Below are positions 49,991 through 60,043 of a stretch of 64,000 nt of DNA, piece after piece. Every line of letters begins with the position of its first letter. Within the stretch, counting starts at the first letter, position 1. The DNA is taken from NCBI RefSeq assembly GCF_030410375.1, contig NZ_JAUHHE010000002.1, forward strand, positions 62,001-126,000. Reading direction: 5' to 3'. The notes beneath the pieces are model-generated. The model did not search any database. It saw nothing but the letters and a program-made list of their open reading frames with translations, and was not told where the DNA came from. Source of the stretch: Zwartia vadi. GTDB lineage: Bacteria; Pseudomonadota; Gammaproteobacteria; Burkholderiales; Burkholderiaceae_B. The position numbers were made by a program, and so were the translations under genes.

Positions 49991-52138
49991 ATGGCATCCA
50001 AGACTCCACCCCAAGAAACGCCAGATATTTTCATACCGCCTGCCATTGCGCATGAGGGTGTTTCTTCCACGCGTGTCTCGATTCCTGTGGTGCCAGCCAG
50101 TATTTCAACTGGTAAAGAAGAGCCGCGCTTTGTGGACTATCCGGATAGTCCCTTTCACCTTTATCAGCCTTATCCTCCGGGTGGAGATCAGCCCAATGCG
50201 ATCAATCAGCTGGAGCAGGGGGTGCGAGACGGTCTCATGATGCAGACCTTGCTAGGTGTGACGGGGTCTGGCAAAACATTTACGATGGCAAATATGATCG
50301 CTCGTTTGGGCCGACCCGCAGTCGTTCTGGCGCCAAACAAAACACTTGCTGCACAGCTTTATGCAGAGATGCGGGAGTTTTTCCCGAAAAACGCTGTGGA
50401 GTATTTCGTTTCATACTACGACTACTACCAGCCTGAGGCCTATGTGCCCACGCGAGACTTATTCATCGAAAAAGACTCATCAATCAATGAACATATCGAG
50501 CAGATGCGCTTGTCGGCGACCAAGAGCCTGCTCGAGAGACGTGACACGATTATTGTTGGAACGGTGTCATGTATTTACGGTATTGGAAACCCTTCCGATT
50601 ATCACGCGATGGTTCTGATATTGCGGACAGGCGACAGAATTCCGCGTAGAGAGATTCTTGCGCGTCTGGTTGCTATGCAATACGAGCGCAACGATACTGA
50701 GTTCACGCGCGGAACTTTTCGTGCGCGTGGCGAGACGATCGACATTTTTCCTGCTGAAAGCGCCGAACTCGCGGTTCGGCTCTCTTTGTTTGATGATGAG
50801 GTCGAGAGTCTAGAGTTGTTTGATCCACTGACTGGAAAAATCCGTCAAAAGGTGCCCCGTTTTACTGTTTATCCAGGTTCTCATTATGTGACGCCTCGCG
50901 AGACGGTGCTGCGCGCGATGGAAACCATCAAAGCAGAGCTCAGAGAGCGCGTGAAATTTTTTGTTGATAGCGGGCATCTTGTTGAGGCGCAAAGGATCGA
51001 GCAGCGCACGCGGTTTGACTTGGAAATGCTTGCCGAGTTGGGCTTTTGCAAGGGAATCGAAAACTATTCTCGTCACCTCTCTGGTGCAGCACCTGGGGAA
51101 CCGCCCCCAACGCTGATTGATTATCTTCCTAGCGATGCCTTGATGTTTATCGACGAAAGTCATGTCACGATTGGACAGCTCGGTGGCATGTATCGAGGAG
51201 ATCGCGCACGCAAAGAGACGCTCGTGACTTATGGATTTCGACTTCCCTCTGCAATGGACAATCGTCCGTTGAAAATGGAGGAGTTTGAAGCGCGGATGCG
51301 TCAATGTATTTTCGTGTCGGCCACGCCCGGGCAGTATGAGCAAACGCATAGCGATCATGTTGTTGAACAAGTCGTACGACCGACTGGGCTGGTGGATCCA
51401 GTTGTTGAGGTCAGGCCTGCACGCACACAAGTGGATGATTTGCTCGGTGAGATCAAGCTTCGCCTCGCCCTTGAGGAAAGAGTGCTTGTCACGACACTCA
51501 CCAAGCGTATGGCTGAGGATTTAACTGACTATCTGGCTGAGCATGGTATTCGAGTTCGTTATCTTCACTCAGATATTGATACGGTTGAACGTGTGGAGAT
51601 CATCCGCGACTTGAGACTAGGCGTCTTCGATGTGTTGGTTGGGATCAATTTGTTGCGTGAAGGCCTTGATATTCCAGAGGTGTCACTGGTTGCAATTTTG
51701 GATGCAGACAAAGAAGGCTTTTTACGTTCCGACCGAAGTTTGATCCAGACAATTGGACGCGCAGCGCGCAACTTGAACGGGCGCGCCATTCTCTATGCTG
51801 ATCGCATAACTGATTCAATGAAGCGCGCGATGGGAGAAACGGAACGTCGCCGTCAAAAGCAGCTTGCGTTTAATCAGGAGCATGGAATTGAAGCGCGAAG
51901 CGTACGAAAAGCTGTGCGAGAGTTGATCGACGGCATTGTTGCCCCAGCCTTCAGAAACCAGGAGGAGCCAGAGGTTTCTCTTGCATTACTGACCGATGAA
52001 AAAGCACTCGCAAAAGAGTTCAAGCGTCTTGAAAAGCTGATGCTTGATCACGCAAGAAATCTCGAGTTTGAACAAGCTGCGGCTGCCCGAGATGCGCTAA
52101 AAGCTCTCAAAGAGCGTGTGCTCTTGTCCGGTGCATAA
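49991..52138 (+). CDS. uvrB: UvrABC system protein B
   Basis: The ATG at 49991 gives 715 residues; a GTG at 49916 adds 25 unlikely ones. After a 45-residue N-terminal extension the core starts at [17 protein letters not shown]. Walker A is GVTGSGKT, and the beta-hairpin region has [12 protein letters not shown]. The C-terminal UVR domain (about 670-710) binds UvrC. It is the damage-verification helicase-like subunit in nucleotide excision repair. I see no exact LexA box in its upstream gap. Confidence 0.96.
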   Translation: MASKTPPQETPDIFIPPAIAHEGVSSTRVSIPVVPASISTGKEEPRFVDYPDSPFHLYQPYPPGGDQPNAINQLEQGVRDGLMMQTLLGVTGSGKTFTMANMIARLGRPAVVLAPNKTLAAQLYAEMREFFPKNAVEYFVSYYDYYQPEAYVPTRDLFIEKDSSINEHIEQMRLSATKSLLERRDTIIVGTVSCIYGIGNPSDYHAMVLILRTGDRIPRREILARLVAMQYERNDTEFTRGTFRARGETIDIFPAESAELAVRLSLFDDEVESLELFDPLTGKIRQKVPRFTVYPGSHYVTPRETVLRAMETIKAELRERVKFFVDSGHLVEAQRIEQRTRFDLEMLAELGFCKGIENYSRHLSGAAPGEPPPTLIDYLPSDALMFIDESHVTIGQLGGMYRGDRARKETLVTYGFRLPSAMDNRPLKMEEFEARMRQCIFVSATPGQYEQTHSDHVVEQVVRPTGLVDPVVEVRPARTQVDDLLGEIKLRLALEERVLVTTLTKRMAEDLTDYLAEHGIRVRYLHSDIDTVERVEIIRDLRLGVFDVLVGINLLREGLDIPEVSLVAILDADKEGFLRSDRSLIQTIGRAARNLNGRAILYADRITDSMKRAMGETERRRQKQLAFNQEHGIEARSVRKAVRELIDGIVAPAFRNQEEPEVSLALLTDEKALAKEFKRLEKLMLDHARNLEFEQAAAARDALKALKERVLLSGA

Positions 52139-52366
52139 TTTCTTTTTCTAGGCATTATTTCAGTGCGTGATCTTCGATTTTAAAGAGGGTTTTAGTTTCA
52201 TTAACTCTCAGTTTTATAAAATTAAAACTTAATGTATTTTAAAAAAATCTCCCATAACACATTGATATAAAAAAATTATTTTTTTAATTCTCTTTTTTAT
52301 TACATATTAATTTTTTTAAAAAATATCTGGACATCTTACGGGTTTTCCCGCACAATACGCACCATC
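52139..52366. other. Very AT-rich intergenic region between uvrB and the phosphatase gene
   Basis: About 230 bases, nearly all A and T between 52190 and 52325, with short AT palindromes such as GTTTTATAAAATTAAAAC. No coding frame, RNA gene or classic terminator hairpin stands out. It must carry the promoter of the following gene. Confidence 0.55.
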
Positions 52367-52855
52367 ATGACAAAAGTTCTCTTCGTATGCATGGGCAATA
52401 TTTGCCGGTCGCCCAGCGCAGAAGGCGTATTCCGCCACCTTATCAATGACGCAGGCCTCTCTGAGGTCGTCGGGATTGATTCCGCCGGTACTCATAGCTT
52501 CCACGTTGGCGAGGCGCCTGATCCGCGTGCAATCGCAGCGGCGCGAAAACGTGGCTACGAAATCACTCGAGCAGAGGCCAGACAGGTCGAGCCCGAGGAT
52601 TTTCATGAATACGATCTGATCCTTGCAATGGATTGGGAAAATCTTTCTGCTTTGCAGCAACAGTGCCCCAAGCCACATCAGCACAAACTGATGTTGTTGA
52701 TGCGCTTTGCCAACGAGTTCGAAGAGGCAACAGTTCCTGACCCCTACTACGGTGGTCCTGAGGGTTTCGGCAAGGTGCTTGATTACCTTGAAGACGCTTG
52801 CCAGGGTGTGCTTGAGTTGGTTCGCAAGCGCGCGACACAATACCAAGCCGCCTGA
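52367..52855 (+). CDS. Low-molecular-weight protein-tyrosine phosphatase
   Basis: A 162-residue enzyme with the P-loop CMGNICRSPS starting at catalytic C8 and the general acid in DPYYGG near residues 125-130. In proteobacteria such enzymes dephosphorylate tyrosine kinases of polysaccharide export, but no such kinase lies here. It stands before the ISC operon, an order seen in relatives. A strong terminator follows at 52871. Confidence 0.92.
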   Translation: MTKVLFVCMGNICRSPSAEGVFRHLINDAGLSEVVGIDSAGTHSFHVGEAPDPRAIAAARKRGYEITRAEARQVEPEDFHEYDLILAMDWENLSALQQQCPKPHQHKLMLLMRFANEFEEATVPDPYYGGPEGFGKVLDYLEDACQGVLELVRKRATQYQAA

Positions 52856-52870
52856 TCCCCTTGAGAGTGA

Positions 52871-52897
52871 AAAACCGCGCTTAGCGCGGTTTTTTTA
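52871..52897 (+). terminator. Intrinsic terminator after the phosphatase gene
   Basis: AAAACCGCGC (52871-52880) pairs with GCGCGGTTTT (52884-52893) across TTA, followed by more T. A strong rho-independent terminator. Confidence 0.92.
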
Positions 52898-52934
52898 CGA
52901 CTGAAATCCTGATATCCAATAAGGTTTTAAGGAT

Positions 52935-52959
52935 ATACCCAACTAAATTACTCAGGAAT
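52935..52959. promoter_or_regulatory. IscR type-1-like binding site, upstream copy
   Basis: From ATACCCAACT to CTCAGGAAT the 25 bases match the known type 1 IscR motif at about 22 positions. It lies 68 bases before iscR. Confidence 0.65.
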
Positions 52960-52964
52960 TATGT

Positions 52965-52989
52965 ATACTTGAGTTGTTTAGTCGGGTAA
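52965..52989. promoter_or_regulatory. IscR type-1-like binding site, downstream copy, overlapping the -10 box
   Basis: From ATACTTGAG to TAGTCGGGTAA the site matches the type 1 IscR motif at about 20 of 25 positions. TATACT at 52964-52969, a good -10 hexamer, lies within it, so IscR bound here would block transcription. Confidence 0.65.
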
Positions 52990-53026
52990 GTCTTTAAACT
53001 CAAGGTTTCTTAAAAAGGATACTGTC

Positions 53027-53554
53027 ATGAGGCTCACTACCAAAGGACGTTTCGCCGTTACTGCCATGATTGATCTGGCACTTCGTCAACAGGGCGGTCC
53101 TGTCACATTGTCTGCAATCAGCCAGCGTCAAAATATATCGCTGTCTTACCTCGAGCAGCTTTTTGGCAAATTGCGCCGCCATGAGTTGGTTGATAGCGTT
53201 CGTGGACCTGGCGGCGGTTATACCTTGTCCCGTCTCGCTCGCAACATCACCGTTGCCGACATTATATTTGCAGTCGATGAGCCAATCGATGCTACCAACT
53301 GTGCGGGTAAATCAGCCTGTGACAGCGGTACGGATGGAAAGCCCGGTATCTGTATGACCCACGAGTTGTGGTCTACCCTTAACCGCAAAATGGTCGATTT
53401 TCTTGATTCAGTTTCACTTCAGGATCTTGTCGATCAGCAAAGATTGCGACAAATTCAAGAGGCTAGCAAGTCCTCTGGTGCAGGTGTGCGCGTCAATGTA
53501 GTCGGTTCAAACAGCTCTCCGCTGGCTACAGAAGCTGCATCGATTAGTCTTTAA
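53027..53554 (+). CDS. iscR: Iron-sulfur cluster regulator IscR
   Basis: A 175-residue Rrf2-family repressor. The winged HTH spans about 1-80 ([32 protein letters not shown]). The cluster ligands are C92, C98, C109 and probably H112; the third cysteine is five residues later than in E. coli (C104). With a [2Fe-2S] cluster it represses the isc operon that it heads. Two IscR-like sites lie upstream. Confidence 0.96.
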   Translation: MRLTTKGRFAVTAMIDLALRQQGGPVTLSAISQRQNISLSYLEQLFGKLRRHELVDSVRGPGGGYTLSRLARNITVADIIFAVDEPIDATNCAGKSACDSGTDGKPGICMTHELWSTLNRKMVDFLDSVSLQDLVDQQRLRQIQEASKSSGAGVRVNVVGSNSSPLATEAASISL

Positions 53555-53573
53555 AATATTCAGGAGTTTCAGC

Positions 53574-54785
53574 ATGTCAACCCGTCCTATATATTTTGAC
53601 TATTCGGCTACGACACCAGTAGATCCTCGAGTCGTTGAAAAAATGATTCCCTGGCTGTACGAGCATGCAGGTAATCCTGCTTCACGCAGTCACGCCTATG
53701 GGTGGGAGGCCGAAGAGGCAGTTGAGCACGCACGCGAGCAAGTTGCTGCCTTGGTCAATGCCGATCCACGAGAGATTATCTGGACATCTGGTGCGACAGA
53801 GTCAAACAATCTGGCAATCAAAGGTGCCGCGACTTTTTATGCCGAGCGTGGCAAGCACATCATCACAGTCAAAACTGAACACAAAGCTGTTTTGGATCCA
53901 TGCCGTGAGCTTGAGCGCCAAGGTTTCGAAGTGACCTATCTCGATGTTCAGGAAAACGGCCTGATTAGCATGGATGCACTCAAGGCTGCCATCCGTCCCG
54001 ATACCGTTCTCATATCCGTCATGTTTGTGAACAATGAAATCGGGGTGATTCAGGATGTCGCGGCCATTGGTGAATTGTGTCGCTCAAAAAATATTATTTT
54101 CCATGTCGACGCCGCACAAGCCACCGGTAAGGTTGCTATTGATTTACAGACGTTGAAAGTCGATTTGATGTCTTTCTGTGCTCACAAGACATACGGTCCT
54201 AAAGGCATCGGAGCCTTGTACGTTCGTCGCAAACCCCGCATCAGGATTGAAGCGCAGATGCATGGTGGCGGGCATGAGCGTGGTTTTCGCTCAGGCACAC
54301 TCGCAACGCATCAGATTGTCGGGATGGGAGAGGCTTTCGCTTTGGCTCAACAAGAAATGGGCACTGAGAATGAACGTATCCGCATGTTGCGTGATCGTTT
54401 GTGGGCAGGCTTGTCCCAAATCGAAGAGGTTTACCTCAACGGTGATCTTGAGCATCGGGTTCCTCACAATCTGAACGTGAGCTTCAACTATGTTGAGGGC
54501 GAATCCCTCATTATGGCGATCAAAGAGTTGGCAGTCTCTAGCGGTTCTGCCTGTACTTCAGCGAGCTTGGAGCCATCGTACGTGTTGCGTGCGCTGGGTC
54601 GCAATGACGAGCTCGCCCACAGTTCGATACGCTTTACGATTGGCCGCTTCACGACAGAGAAAGACATTGATTTTGCTGTCGAATTGCTCAAGGCACGTGT
54701 AGGCAAGCTGCGCGACATGTCACCTCTTTGGGAAATGGCCAAGGAAGGTATTGATTTAAATTCAGTCCAGTGGGCTGCCCACTAG
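53574..54785 (+). CDS. iscS: Cysteine desulfurase IscS
   Basis: A 403-residue PLP enzyme. The PLP lysine is in [12 protein letters not shown], and the mobile catalytic cysteine is in [14 protein letters not shown] near residue 327. The start has [14 protein letters not shown]. It takes sulfur from cysteine and hands it to IscU and to tRNA thiolation enzymes. It follows iscR by 19 bases. Confidence 0.97.
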   Translation: MSTRPIYFDYSATTPVDPRVVEKMIPWLYEHAGNPASRSHAYGWEAEEAVEHAREQVAALVNADPREIIWTSGATESNNLAIKGAATFYAERGKHIITVKTEHKAVLDPCRELERQGFEVTYLDVQENGLISMDALKAAIRPDTVLISVMFVNNEIGVIQDVAAIGELCRSKNIIFHVDAAQATGKVAIDLQTLKVDLMSFCAHKTYGPKGIGALYVRRKPRIRIEAQMHGGGHERGFRSGTLATHQIVGMGEAFALAQQEMGTENERIRMLRDRLWAGLSQIEEVYLNGDLEHRVPHNLNVSFNYVEGESLIMAIKELAVSSGSACTSASLEPSYVLRALGRNDELAHSSIRFTIGRFTTEKDIDFAVELLKARVGKLRDMSPLWEMAKEGIDLNSVQWAAH

Positions 54786-54807
54786 ACACAATGGTTGGAG
54801 AATAAAA

Positions 54808-55191
54808 ATGGCATACAGCGATAAAGTTCTGGATCACTACGAAAATCCACGCAATGTTGGAACGTTCGACAAGGGCGATGATCAAGTTGGCACTGGAATG
54901 GTTGGTGCACCGGCCTGTGGCGATGTCATGAAACTTCAGATCCGTGTGAATGATGCCGGTATCATCGAAGATGCTCGGTTTAAAACATACGGCTGTGGTT
55001 CTGCCATTGCCTCGAGCTCGCTCGTGACAGAGTGGGTCAAGGGTAAGACCCTGGATGAGGCATTGACGATCCGTAATACCCAGATCGCCGAAGAGTTGGC
55101 ACTTCCTCCCGTTAAAATCCATTGTTCGATTTTGGCTGAGGATGCGATTAAAGCCGCGGTTGAGGACTATAAAAACAAGCATACGGGATAA
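54808..55191 (+). CDS. iscU: Fe-S cluster assembly scaffold IscU
   Basis: A 127-residue scaffold with three conserved cysteines, in [19 protein letters not shown] and [11 protein letters not shown], plus the Asp after the first. LPPVK before the last cysteine is the recognition motif for the HscA chaperone encoded downstream. Clusters form here from IscS sulfur. It lies 22 bases after iscS. Confidence 0.97.
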   Translation: MAYSDKVLDHYENPRNVGTFDKGDDQVGTGMVGAPACGDVMKLQIRVNDAGIIEDARFKTYGCGSAIASSSLVTEWVKGKTLDEALTIRNTQIAEELALPPVKIHCSILAEDAIKAAVEDYKNKHTG

Positions 55192-55193
55192 TC

Positions 55194-55517
55194 ATGGGCG
55201 TCACACTTACCTCTCAGGCTGCCGACCACATCGGCAAATATCTCCAAAAGCGCGGCAGTGGTATTGGTTTGCGTTTGGGTGTGCGTACCACTGGCTGTTC
55301 TGGTATGGCTTACAAGCTCGAGTATGTTGATGAGGCGGCTTCCGATGATCAGGTATTCGAGAGTTTTGGCGTCAAGGTTTTTATCGACCCCAAAAGTCTC
55401 GCGTACCTTGATGGCACAGAGCTCGATTATGCTCGCGAGGGTCTGAACGAAGGTTTCAAGTTTCGTAATCCAAACGAAAAAGCAACCTGTGGTTGCGGTG
55501 AATCGTTCACGGTCTAA
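55194..55517 (+). CDS. iscA: A-type iron-sulfur carrier IscA
   Basis: A 107-residue carrier with the three family cysteines, one in [13 protein letters not shown] and two in ATCGCGESF near the C-terminus. It transfers Fe-S clusters to apo-proteins. It starts two bases after the iscU stop. Confidence 0.96.
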   Translation: MGVTLTSQAADHIGKYLQKRGSGIGLRLGVRTTGCSGMAYKLEYVDEAASDDQVFESFGVKVFIDPKSLAYLDGTELDYAREGLNEGFKFRNPNEKATCGCGESFTV

Positions 55518-55522
55518 AAGCT

Positions 55523-56068
55523 TTGGATGATTCCCCCCAACGTCCGCTGACCACTCAGGATCATTTCAGCCTGCTCGGTTTGCCTCGTCGTTTTGAAATA
55601 GCCCCTCAGGTTTTGGAGTCTGCGTGGAAGAAGGTTGCGCTTGCGGTGCATCCTGATCGGTTTGCCACCCGCTCTGCTGCTGAAAAAAGGGTGGCAATGC
55701 AATGGAGTTCACAGGCAAATGAGGCCTATCGGATTTTGAAAGATCCAATGTCTCGTGCCAGATACCTTTGCGAGCTGGCAGGAGTGGATTTACAAACTGA
55801 GACGAACACTGCCATGTCGTCTGATTTTTTATTCCGTCAGATGGAGTGGCACGAACAGCTTGATGCTCTGCATGCGTTAGCACCCGGACAAGAAAGCCGC
55901 ACACATGTTCAACAGACTCTCGAGCATGACTTGATGACTGCCGAGCAAGAGATAACGGCTGCCGTTCAGGAGCATTTAGAGCAAGAGCGCTTTGATTTGG
56001 CGGCAGTCCGAGTTCGTGAATGGATGTTTTTAAATAAGCTGATTGCGCAATTGCGTGCAATTAATTAG
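55523..56068 (+). CDS. hscB: Co-chaperone HscB
   Basis: A 181-residue J-domain protein with a TTG start; the next in-frame ATG falls well inside the J domain, so TTG is favoured. The HPD motif is in LAVHPDRFATRS. The C-terminal helices that bind IscU span about 95-175. It stimulates HscA and brings it IscU. It begins five bases after iscA. Confidence 0.93.
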   Translation: MDDSPQRPLTTQDHFSLLGLPRRFEIAPQVLESAWKKVALAVHPDRFATRSAAEKRVAMQWSSQANEAYRILKDPMSRARYLCELAGVDLQTETNTAMSSDFLFRQMEWHEQLDALHALAPGQESRTHVQQTLEHDLMTAEQEITAAVQEHLEQERFDLAAVRVREWMFLNKLIAQLRAIN

Positions 56069-56115
56069 GCCTTGCGGTCTCTACGCTGCACAGAGTGCGC
56101 AACTGAATCAAATAT

Positions 56116-57972
56116 ATGGCGTTATTGCAGATTTCTGAGCCTGGCGAATCACCCGCACCACATCAACGAAAGTTGGCGGTCGGGATTGATTTAGGTACGA
56201 CGCATTCTCTGGTCGCCGCGGTACGTAGTAGCGTACCTGAAGTGTTGTCTGATGAAAGGGGGCGGGCTCTTCTTCCGTCCGCGGTTTACATTAATGCAGG
56301 TCAGCAGGCGCTCATCGGTTACGAGGCGATCGAGCAACAGCAAGCCTTTCCGCTTGACACCTTGGTATCGATCAAACGCCTGATGGGCCGCTCATACCAG
56401 GAAGCACTTGACTCTGGCATGCCGTATCACTTTATTGAGGATGGGCAGAGCGTTCGGGTCCAGACCCAGCATGCGAGTGTGTCTCCAGTCGAAGTGGCTG
56501 CCAAGATTCTTGAAAAACTTAAGTTGTTGGCTGAGGGAACCCTTGGCGATGCGCTTGTGGGTGCTGTCATTACAGTACCTGCTTATTTCGATGATGCGCA
56601 GCGTCAGGCTACACGCGATGCCGCGCGTCTTGCCGGACTCAACGTCCTGAGATTGTTGAATGAGCCCACTGCTGCCGCGATAGCTTATGGTCTGGATCAT
56701 GGCGCCGAGGGGGTTTATGCTGTGTATGACCTAGGCGGAGGCACCTTCGATTTGTCTTTGCTGCGTCTATCTCGCGGAGTCTTCGAAGTTGTCGCAACAG
56801 GCGGTGATACGCGTTTGGGTGGCGATGATTTTGATGCGTTGATAGTAGATAATTTCCTAGAGTCACAAAAAATAGCAACGGTCAGTCATGCCTTGCGTCG
56901 ATCTTTACTGAGTGCTGCGCGTCGCTTGCGTGAGCGTCTGACTGATCACCCTGAACATGTGGAATCGATTGTGCACGAGGGTTCTACCTATACCCTCGCG
57001 TTATCACGCGAGATGTTTGAACGTCTCGCTGAGCCCTTGATCGCCAGAACACTTGCCTGTGCACAACAGGCGCTCAAAGATGCCTCTCTGACCAAGCAGG
57101 AGATCAAGGGGGTTGTCATGGTTGGCGGCGCCACACGTATGCCCGTGGTACGCAGAAGGGTGGGCGAGGCATTTGGAACGACGCCTTTGACGGATTTGGA
57201 CCCTGATCAAGTGGTGGCATTGGGTGCGGCGCTCCAGGCAAATCTTTTGGCGGGCAATCGCCATCCGGGTGAGGATTGGTTGCTACTTGATGTCACGCCC
57301 CTGACACTTGGCTTGGAGACGATGGGAGGACTGGTTGAGCATATTATTCCCCGTAATAGTACGATTCCAGTCGCTCGCGCTCAGGAGTTCACTACCTTCA
57401 AAGATGGCCAAACTGCATTGGCTGTTCATGTTGTTCAAGGCGAGCGCGACTTGGTGTCTGATTGTCGCTCTCTGGCGCGTTTTGAGCTGAGAGGTATTCC
57501 CGCGATGGTTGCGGGTGCCGCACGTATTCGTGTCACATTTCAAGTTGATGCGGATGGTTTGCTCAGTGTGACGGCTCGCGAACTTGCCTCTGGCGTTGAG
57601 GCTTCTGTCACTGTCAAGCCCTCGTTTGGTCTGAGTGATGATGAAATTTCTCGGATGCTCTCCGAAGGAATGTCCAAGGCAGGTGAAGACGCTCAAATAC
57701 GCATGTTGCGCGAGCAACAGGTCGATGCTCAGCAATTAATCGAATCTGTCATGGCTGCACTGGCCGCAGATGCGGATTTGTTGAGTGCGTCAGAACAGAC
57801 TCGTATTTCACAACAACTAGAGATGACCGCAAACGCAGCTTCCGGCAATGATGTCGAGAAAATTCGCGATGCTGTTAAAGCGCTCTCTGCTGTGACGGAT
57901 GATTTTGCCGCACGACGGATGGATCGCAGTATACGGGCGGCCTTGACGGGTCGCTCGCTTGAGGATTTATAG
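56116..57972 (+). CDS. hscA: Fe-S assembly chaperone HscA
   Basis: A 618-residue Hsp70-type protein. The ATPase domain (about 1-390) has [28 protein letters not shown] and [11 protein letters not shown]. The substrate domain follows with [15 protein letters not shown]. It is shorter than DnaK and lacks its acidic C-terminal tail. It recognises the LPPVK motif of IscU and helps release the cluster. Confidence 0.96.
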   Translation: MALLQISEPGESPAPHQRKLAVGIDLGTTHSLVAAVRSSVPEVLSDERGRALLPSAVYINAGQQALIGYEAIEQQQAFPLDTLVSIKRLMGRSYQEALDSGMPYHFIEDGQSVRVQTQHASVSPVEVAAKILEKLKLLAEGTLGDALVGAVITVPAYFDDAQRQATRDAARLAGLNVLRLLNEPTAAAIAYGLDHGAEGVYAVYDLGGGTFDLSLLRLSRGVFEVVATGGDTRLGGDDFDALIVDNFLESQKIATVSHALRRSLLSAARRLRERLTDHPEHVESIVHEGSTYTLALSREMFERLAEPLIARTLACAQQALKDASLTKQEIKGVVMVGGATRMPVVRRRVGEAFGTTPLTDLDPDQVVALGAALQANLLAGNRHPGEDWLLLDVTPLTLGLETMGGLVEHIIPRNSTIPVARAQEFTTFKDGQTALAVHVVQGERDLVSDCRSLARFELRGIPAMVAGAARIRVTFQVDADGLLSVTARELASGVEASVTVKPSFGLSDDEISRMLSEGMSKAGEDAQIRMLREQQVDAQQLIESVMAALAADADLLSASEQTRISQQLEMTANAASGNDVEKIRDAVKALSAVTDDFAARRMDRSIRAALTGRSLEDL

Positions 57973-57980
57973 GACTAATC

Positions 57981-58322
57981 ATGCCAAAAATTACTGTGTT
58001 GCCTCACCCCGAGGTTTGTCCACAGGGTAAGGTGATTGAAAATGCGCCAACTGGCGAGTCCATTTGCCGCATATTGTTGGATAACCATGTCGAGATTGAA
58101 CACGCTTGTGAGCTGTCTTGCGCGTGCACAACTTGCCATGTGGTGGTCAAGGAGGGCTTTCAGTCTCTCGCCGAAGCATCCGATTCCGAAGAGGATTTGT
58201 TGGATCGCGCTTGGGGATTGTCCACGACCTCAAGACTCGCTTGTCAAGCCAAGGTCGCTGCCGCAGACCTGGTCATTGAAATCCCGCGCTACACCATTAA
58301 CCACGCCAAAGAGAATCACTAA
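57981..58322 (+). CDS. fdx: [2Fe-2S] ferredoxin of the ISC system
   Basis: A 113-residue adrenodoxin-type ferredoxin with cluster ligands C43, C49, C52 and C88. It supplies electrons during cluster assembly. It is the last gene of the operon; I see no iscX after it, only 57 bases before the next gene. The ninth base after hscA starts it. Confidence 0.96.
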   Translation: MPKITVLPHPEVCPQGKVIENAPTGESICRILLDNHVEIEHACELSCACTTCHVVVKEGFQSLAEASDSEEDLLDRAWGLSTTSRLACQAKVAAADLVIEIPRYTINHAKENH

Positions 58323-58379
58323 ATCTCTCTGCCTGGAATCGTGTAAAGTATCTCGCACATCAATAACAGTGGAGATAAC

Positions 58380-59171
58380 ATGCGCACAAATAGTATTCGT
58401 CAAAAAATTGCTTCAGGTCAGCCTGTCATCAATGGCTGGTTGGCGATTCCTTCATCTTATTCCGCTGAGGTCATTGGCCATCAAGGCTTTGATTCAGTGA
58501 CTGTTGATCTGCAACACGGGATGATCGGTATCGATGCTGCTTTACCGATGTTTCAGGCCTTATCTTCCACACCCGCAATTCCTCTGGCACGCGTACCTTG
58601 GAATGATCCTGCTCAGATCATGCGCCTGCTTGATAGCGGTGCCTACGGTATCATCTGCCCAATGATTTCGACCGTGGACGATGCTGTTAATTTTGTTTCT
58701 TCCTGTCGTTACCCCCCGCGTGGACAACGCTCTTTTGGTCCGGCTCGTGCGCTGCTCTACGGTGGTGCGGATTATTATCCTGGCGCTGACAAAGAAATTT
58801 TGGCGCTTGGCATGATTGAAACGCAGGCTGGTTTGGATAATCTTGATCAAATTTTAGCGATTGAAGGACTCGATGGCATTTACATTGGTCCCAATGATCT
58901 TGCGCTCGCCCTTGGTTCAGTCCCGAAATCTGAGTCTGATGATCCAGTTGTGATAAAGGCAGTCGAGCATATTCGCGCTCGAGCCATTGCGCATGGCAAG
59001 ATTGCCGGTATTTTTTGCTCGTCCGGCGAGGCTGCAGCGATGCGGATCAAACAAGGTTTTCAAATGGTCACTCCCGGTAACGAGGCTGCATTGATGGCCA
59101 ACGCAGCGAAAGCTGCTGTCGCCACGGCTCGTGGTGCGCAAGCTACTGGCGTGTCTAAAACAGGTTACTAA
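58380..59171 (+). CDS. HpcH/HpaI-family class II aldolase
   Basis: A 263-residue metal-dependent aldolase. Visible motifs are TVDLQHGMIG (about 41-50), ICPMISTVDDA (about 90-100), MIETQAGLDN with the metal Glu, and GIYIGPNDLALALG with the metal Asp. The family cleaves 2-keto-4-hydroxy acids to pyruvate and an aldehyde; 4-hydroxy-2-oxoheptanedioate and 2-keto-3-deoxyglucarate are known substrates. The next gene, for a hydroxypyruvate isomerase type protein, makes the sugar-acid route attractive. The substrate is not fixed by sequence. Confidence 0.87.
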   Translation: MRTNSIRQKIASGQPVINGWLAIPSSYSAEVIGHQGFDSVTVDLQHGMIGIDAALPMFQALSSTPAIPLARVPWNDPAQIMRLLDSGAYGIICPMISTVDDAVNFVSSCRYPPRGQRSFGPARALLYGGADYYPGADKEILALGMIETQAGLDNLDQILAIEGLDGIYIGPNDLALALGSVPKSESDDPVVIKAVEHIRARAIAHGKIAGIFCSSGEAAAMRIKQGFQMVTPGNEAALMANAAKAAVATARGAQATGVSKTGY

Positions 59172-59191
59172 TTTAATAAGGTGCATGCTTG

Positions 59192-59971
59192 ATGCTACGT
59201 TTTTCGGCAAACCTGGGGTTCCTCTGGGCGCAACTGCCCTTGCTTGAGCGTATTGAGCGAGCGGCAGCGAGTCGATTCAAGGCAATTGAGCTCCACTGGC
59301 CTTATGATGTGTCTGCTCGTCTAGTGAAAGAGGCTTGCGAAAAATTCGGACTCACCCTTTTAGCAGCCAATGCTCCAATTGGAAATAGCCAATTAGGTGA
59401 GTCTGGTTTGGCAGCCTTATCCGGACGAGAAACCGAATTCCGCAAGTCGTTTGAAATTTCTCTTGCTTGGTGTGCCGAGGCGGGTGCTGGAGCGATCCAC
59501 GTCTTACCCGGAATCATAGATCCGGTCCACAGAGAACAGGCTACCGAAACTTTTGTGTCCAATCTTCAGTGGGCGGCGGATTGCGCAAGCAAGCAAGGTA
59601 TCACTATTTTGCTTGAGGCGATCAATCAGCGTGATAAACCAAACTATTTTTACTCAACACAAGCCGAGTCAAATGATATTCGCCTGCAGTGCGGTCGTGA
59701 AAATATCAAATTGATGTTTGATGTTTATCACGTTGGTGTAGCGGAGGGAGATATCCTCACAAAGCTCGCACATTACATGCCACACATCGGTCATATCCAG
59801 ATTGCAGCAGTACCCTCACGCGCGGAACCAGACGAAGGTGAGGTTGCTTATCGGGCGGTGTTTGAGCGCATTGCCGCTCTGAACTATAAGGGATGGATTG
59901 GTTGCGAGTACAAGCCACGGGCTAGCGTTGAGGCAGGACTCGCATGGCGAGATCCTTACCTCAGTGAGTGA
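59192..59971 (+). CDS. hyi: Hydroxypyruvate isomerase family protein
   Basis: A 259-residue TIM-barrel protein of the xylose isomerase-like fold. I chose the ATG at 59192, preceded by AAGGTG; a TTG one codon earlier is possible. Conserved stretches are FSANLGFLW, LEAINQRDKPNYF with a metal Glu, MFDVYHVGVAEGD and IGCEYKP. The family interconverts hydroxypyruvate and tartronate semialdehyde. It is 20 bases after the aldolase gene, so they probably form one unit. Confidence 0.85.
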   Translation: MLRFSANLGFLWAQLPLLERIERAAASRFKAIELHWPYDVSARLVKEACEKFGLTLLAANAPIGNSQLGESGLAALSGRETEFRKSFEISLAWCAEAGAGAIHVLPGIIDPVHREQATETFVSNLQWAADCASKQGITILLEAINQRDKPNYFYSTQAESNDIRLQCGRENIKLMFDVYHVGVAEGDILTKLAHYMPHIGHIQIAAVPSRAEPDEGEVAYRAVFERIAALNYKGWIGCEYKPRASVEAGLAWRDPYLSE

Positions 59972-59989
59972 TTGCTGAAAATTGCCTTT

Positions 59990-60043
59990 GATCTTCCGCG
60001 TTTAATCTTCTGCGCTTAATCTTCTGTGCTTAATCTTCTTTAC
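59990..60043. repeat. 14-bp tandem repeat covering the lysS stop codon
   Basis: The unit TTAATCTTCTGYGC occurs at 60002-60015 and 60016-60029, and in part at 60030-60043 where it encodes the last codons and stop of lysS. A degenerate copy lies at 59990-60001. It looks like local slippage duplication of the 3' end. Confidence 0.75.

Noticed and set aside
54808..58322. Search for iscX at the end of the ISC operon
   Set aside because: After fdx there are only 57 bases before the aldolase gene, too short for iscX.
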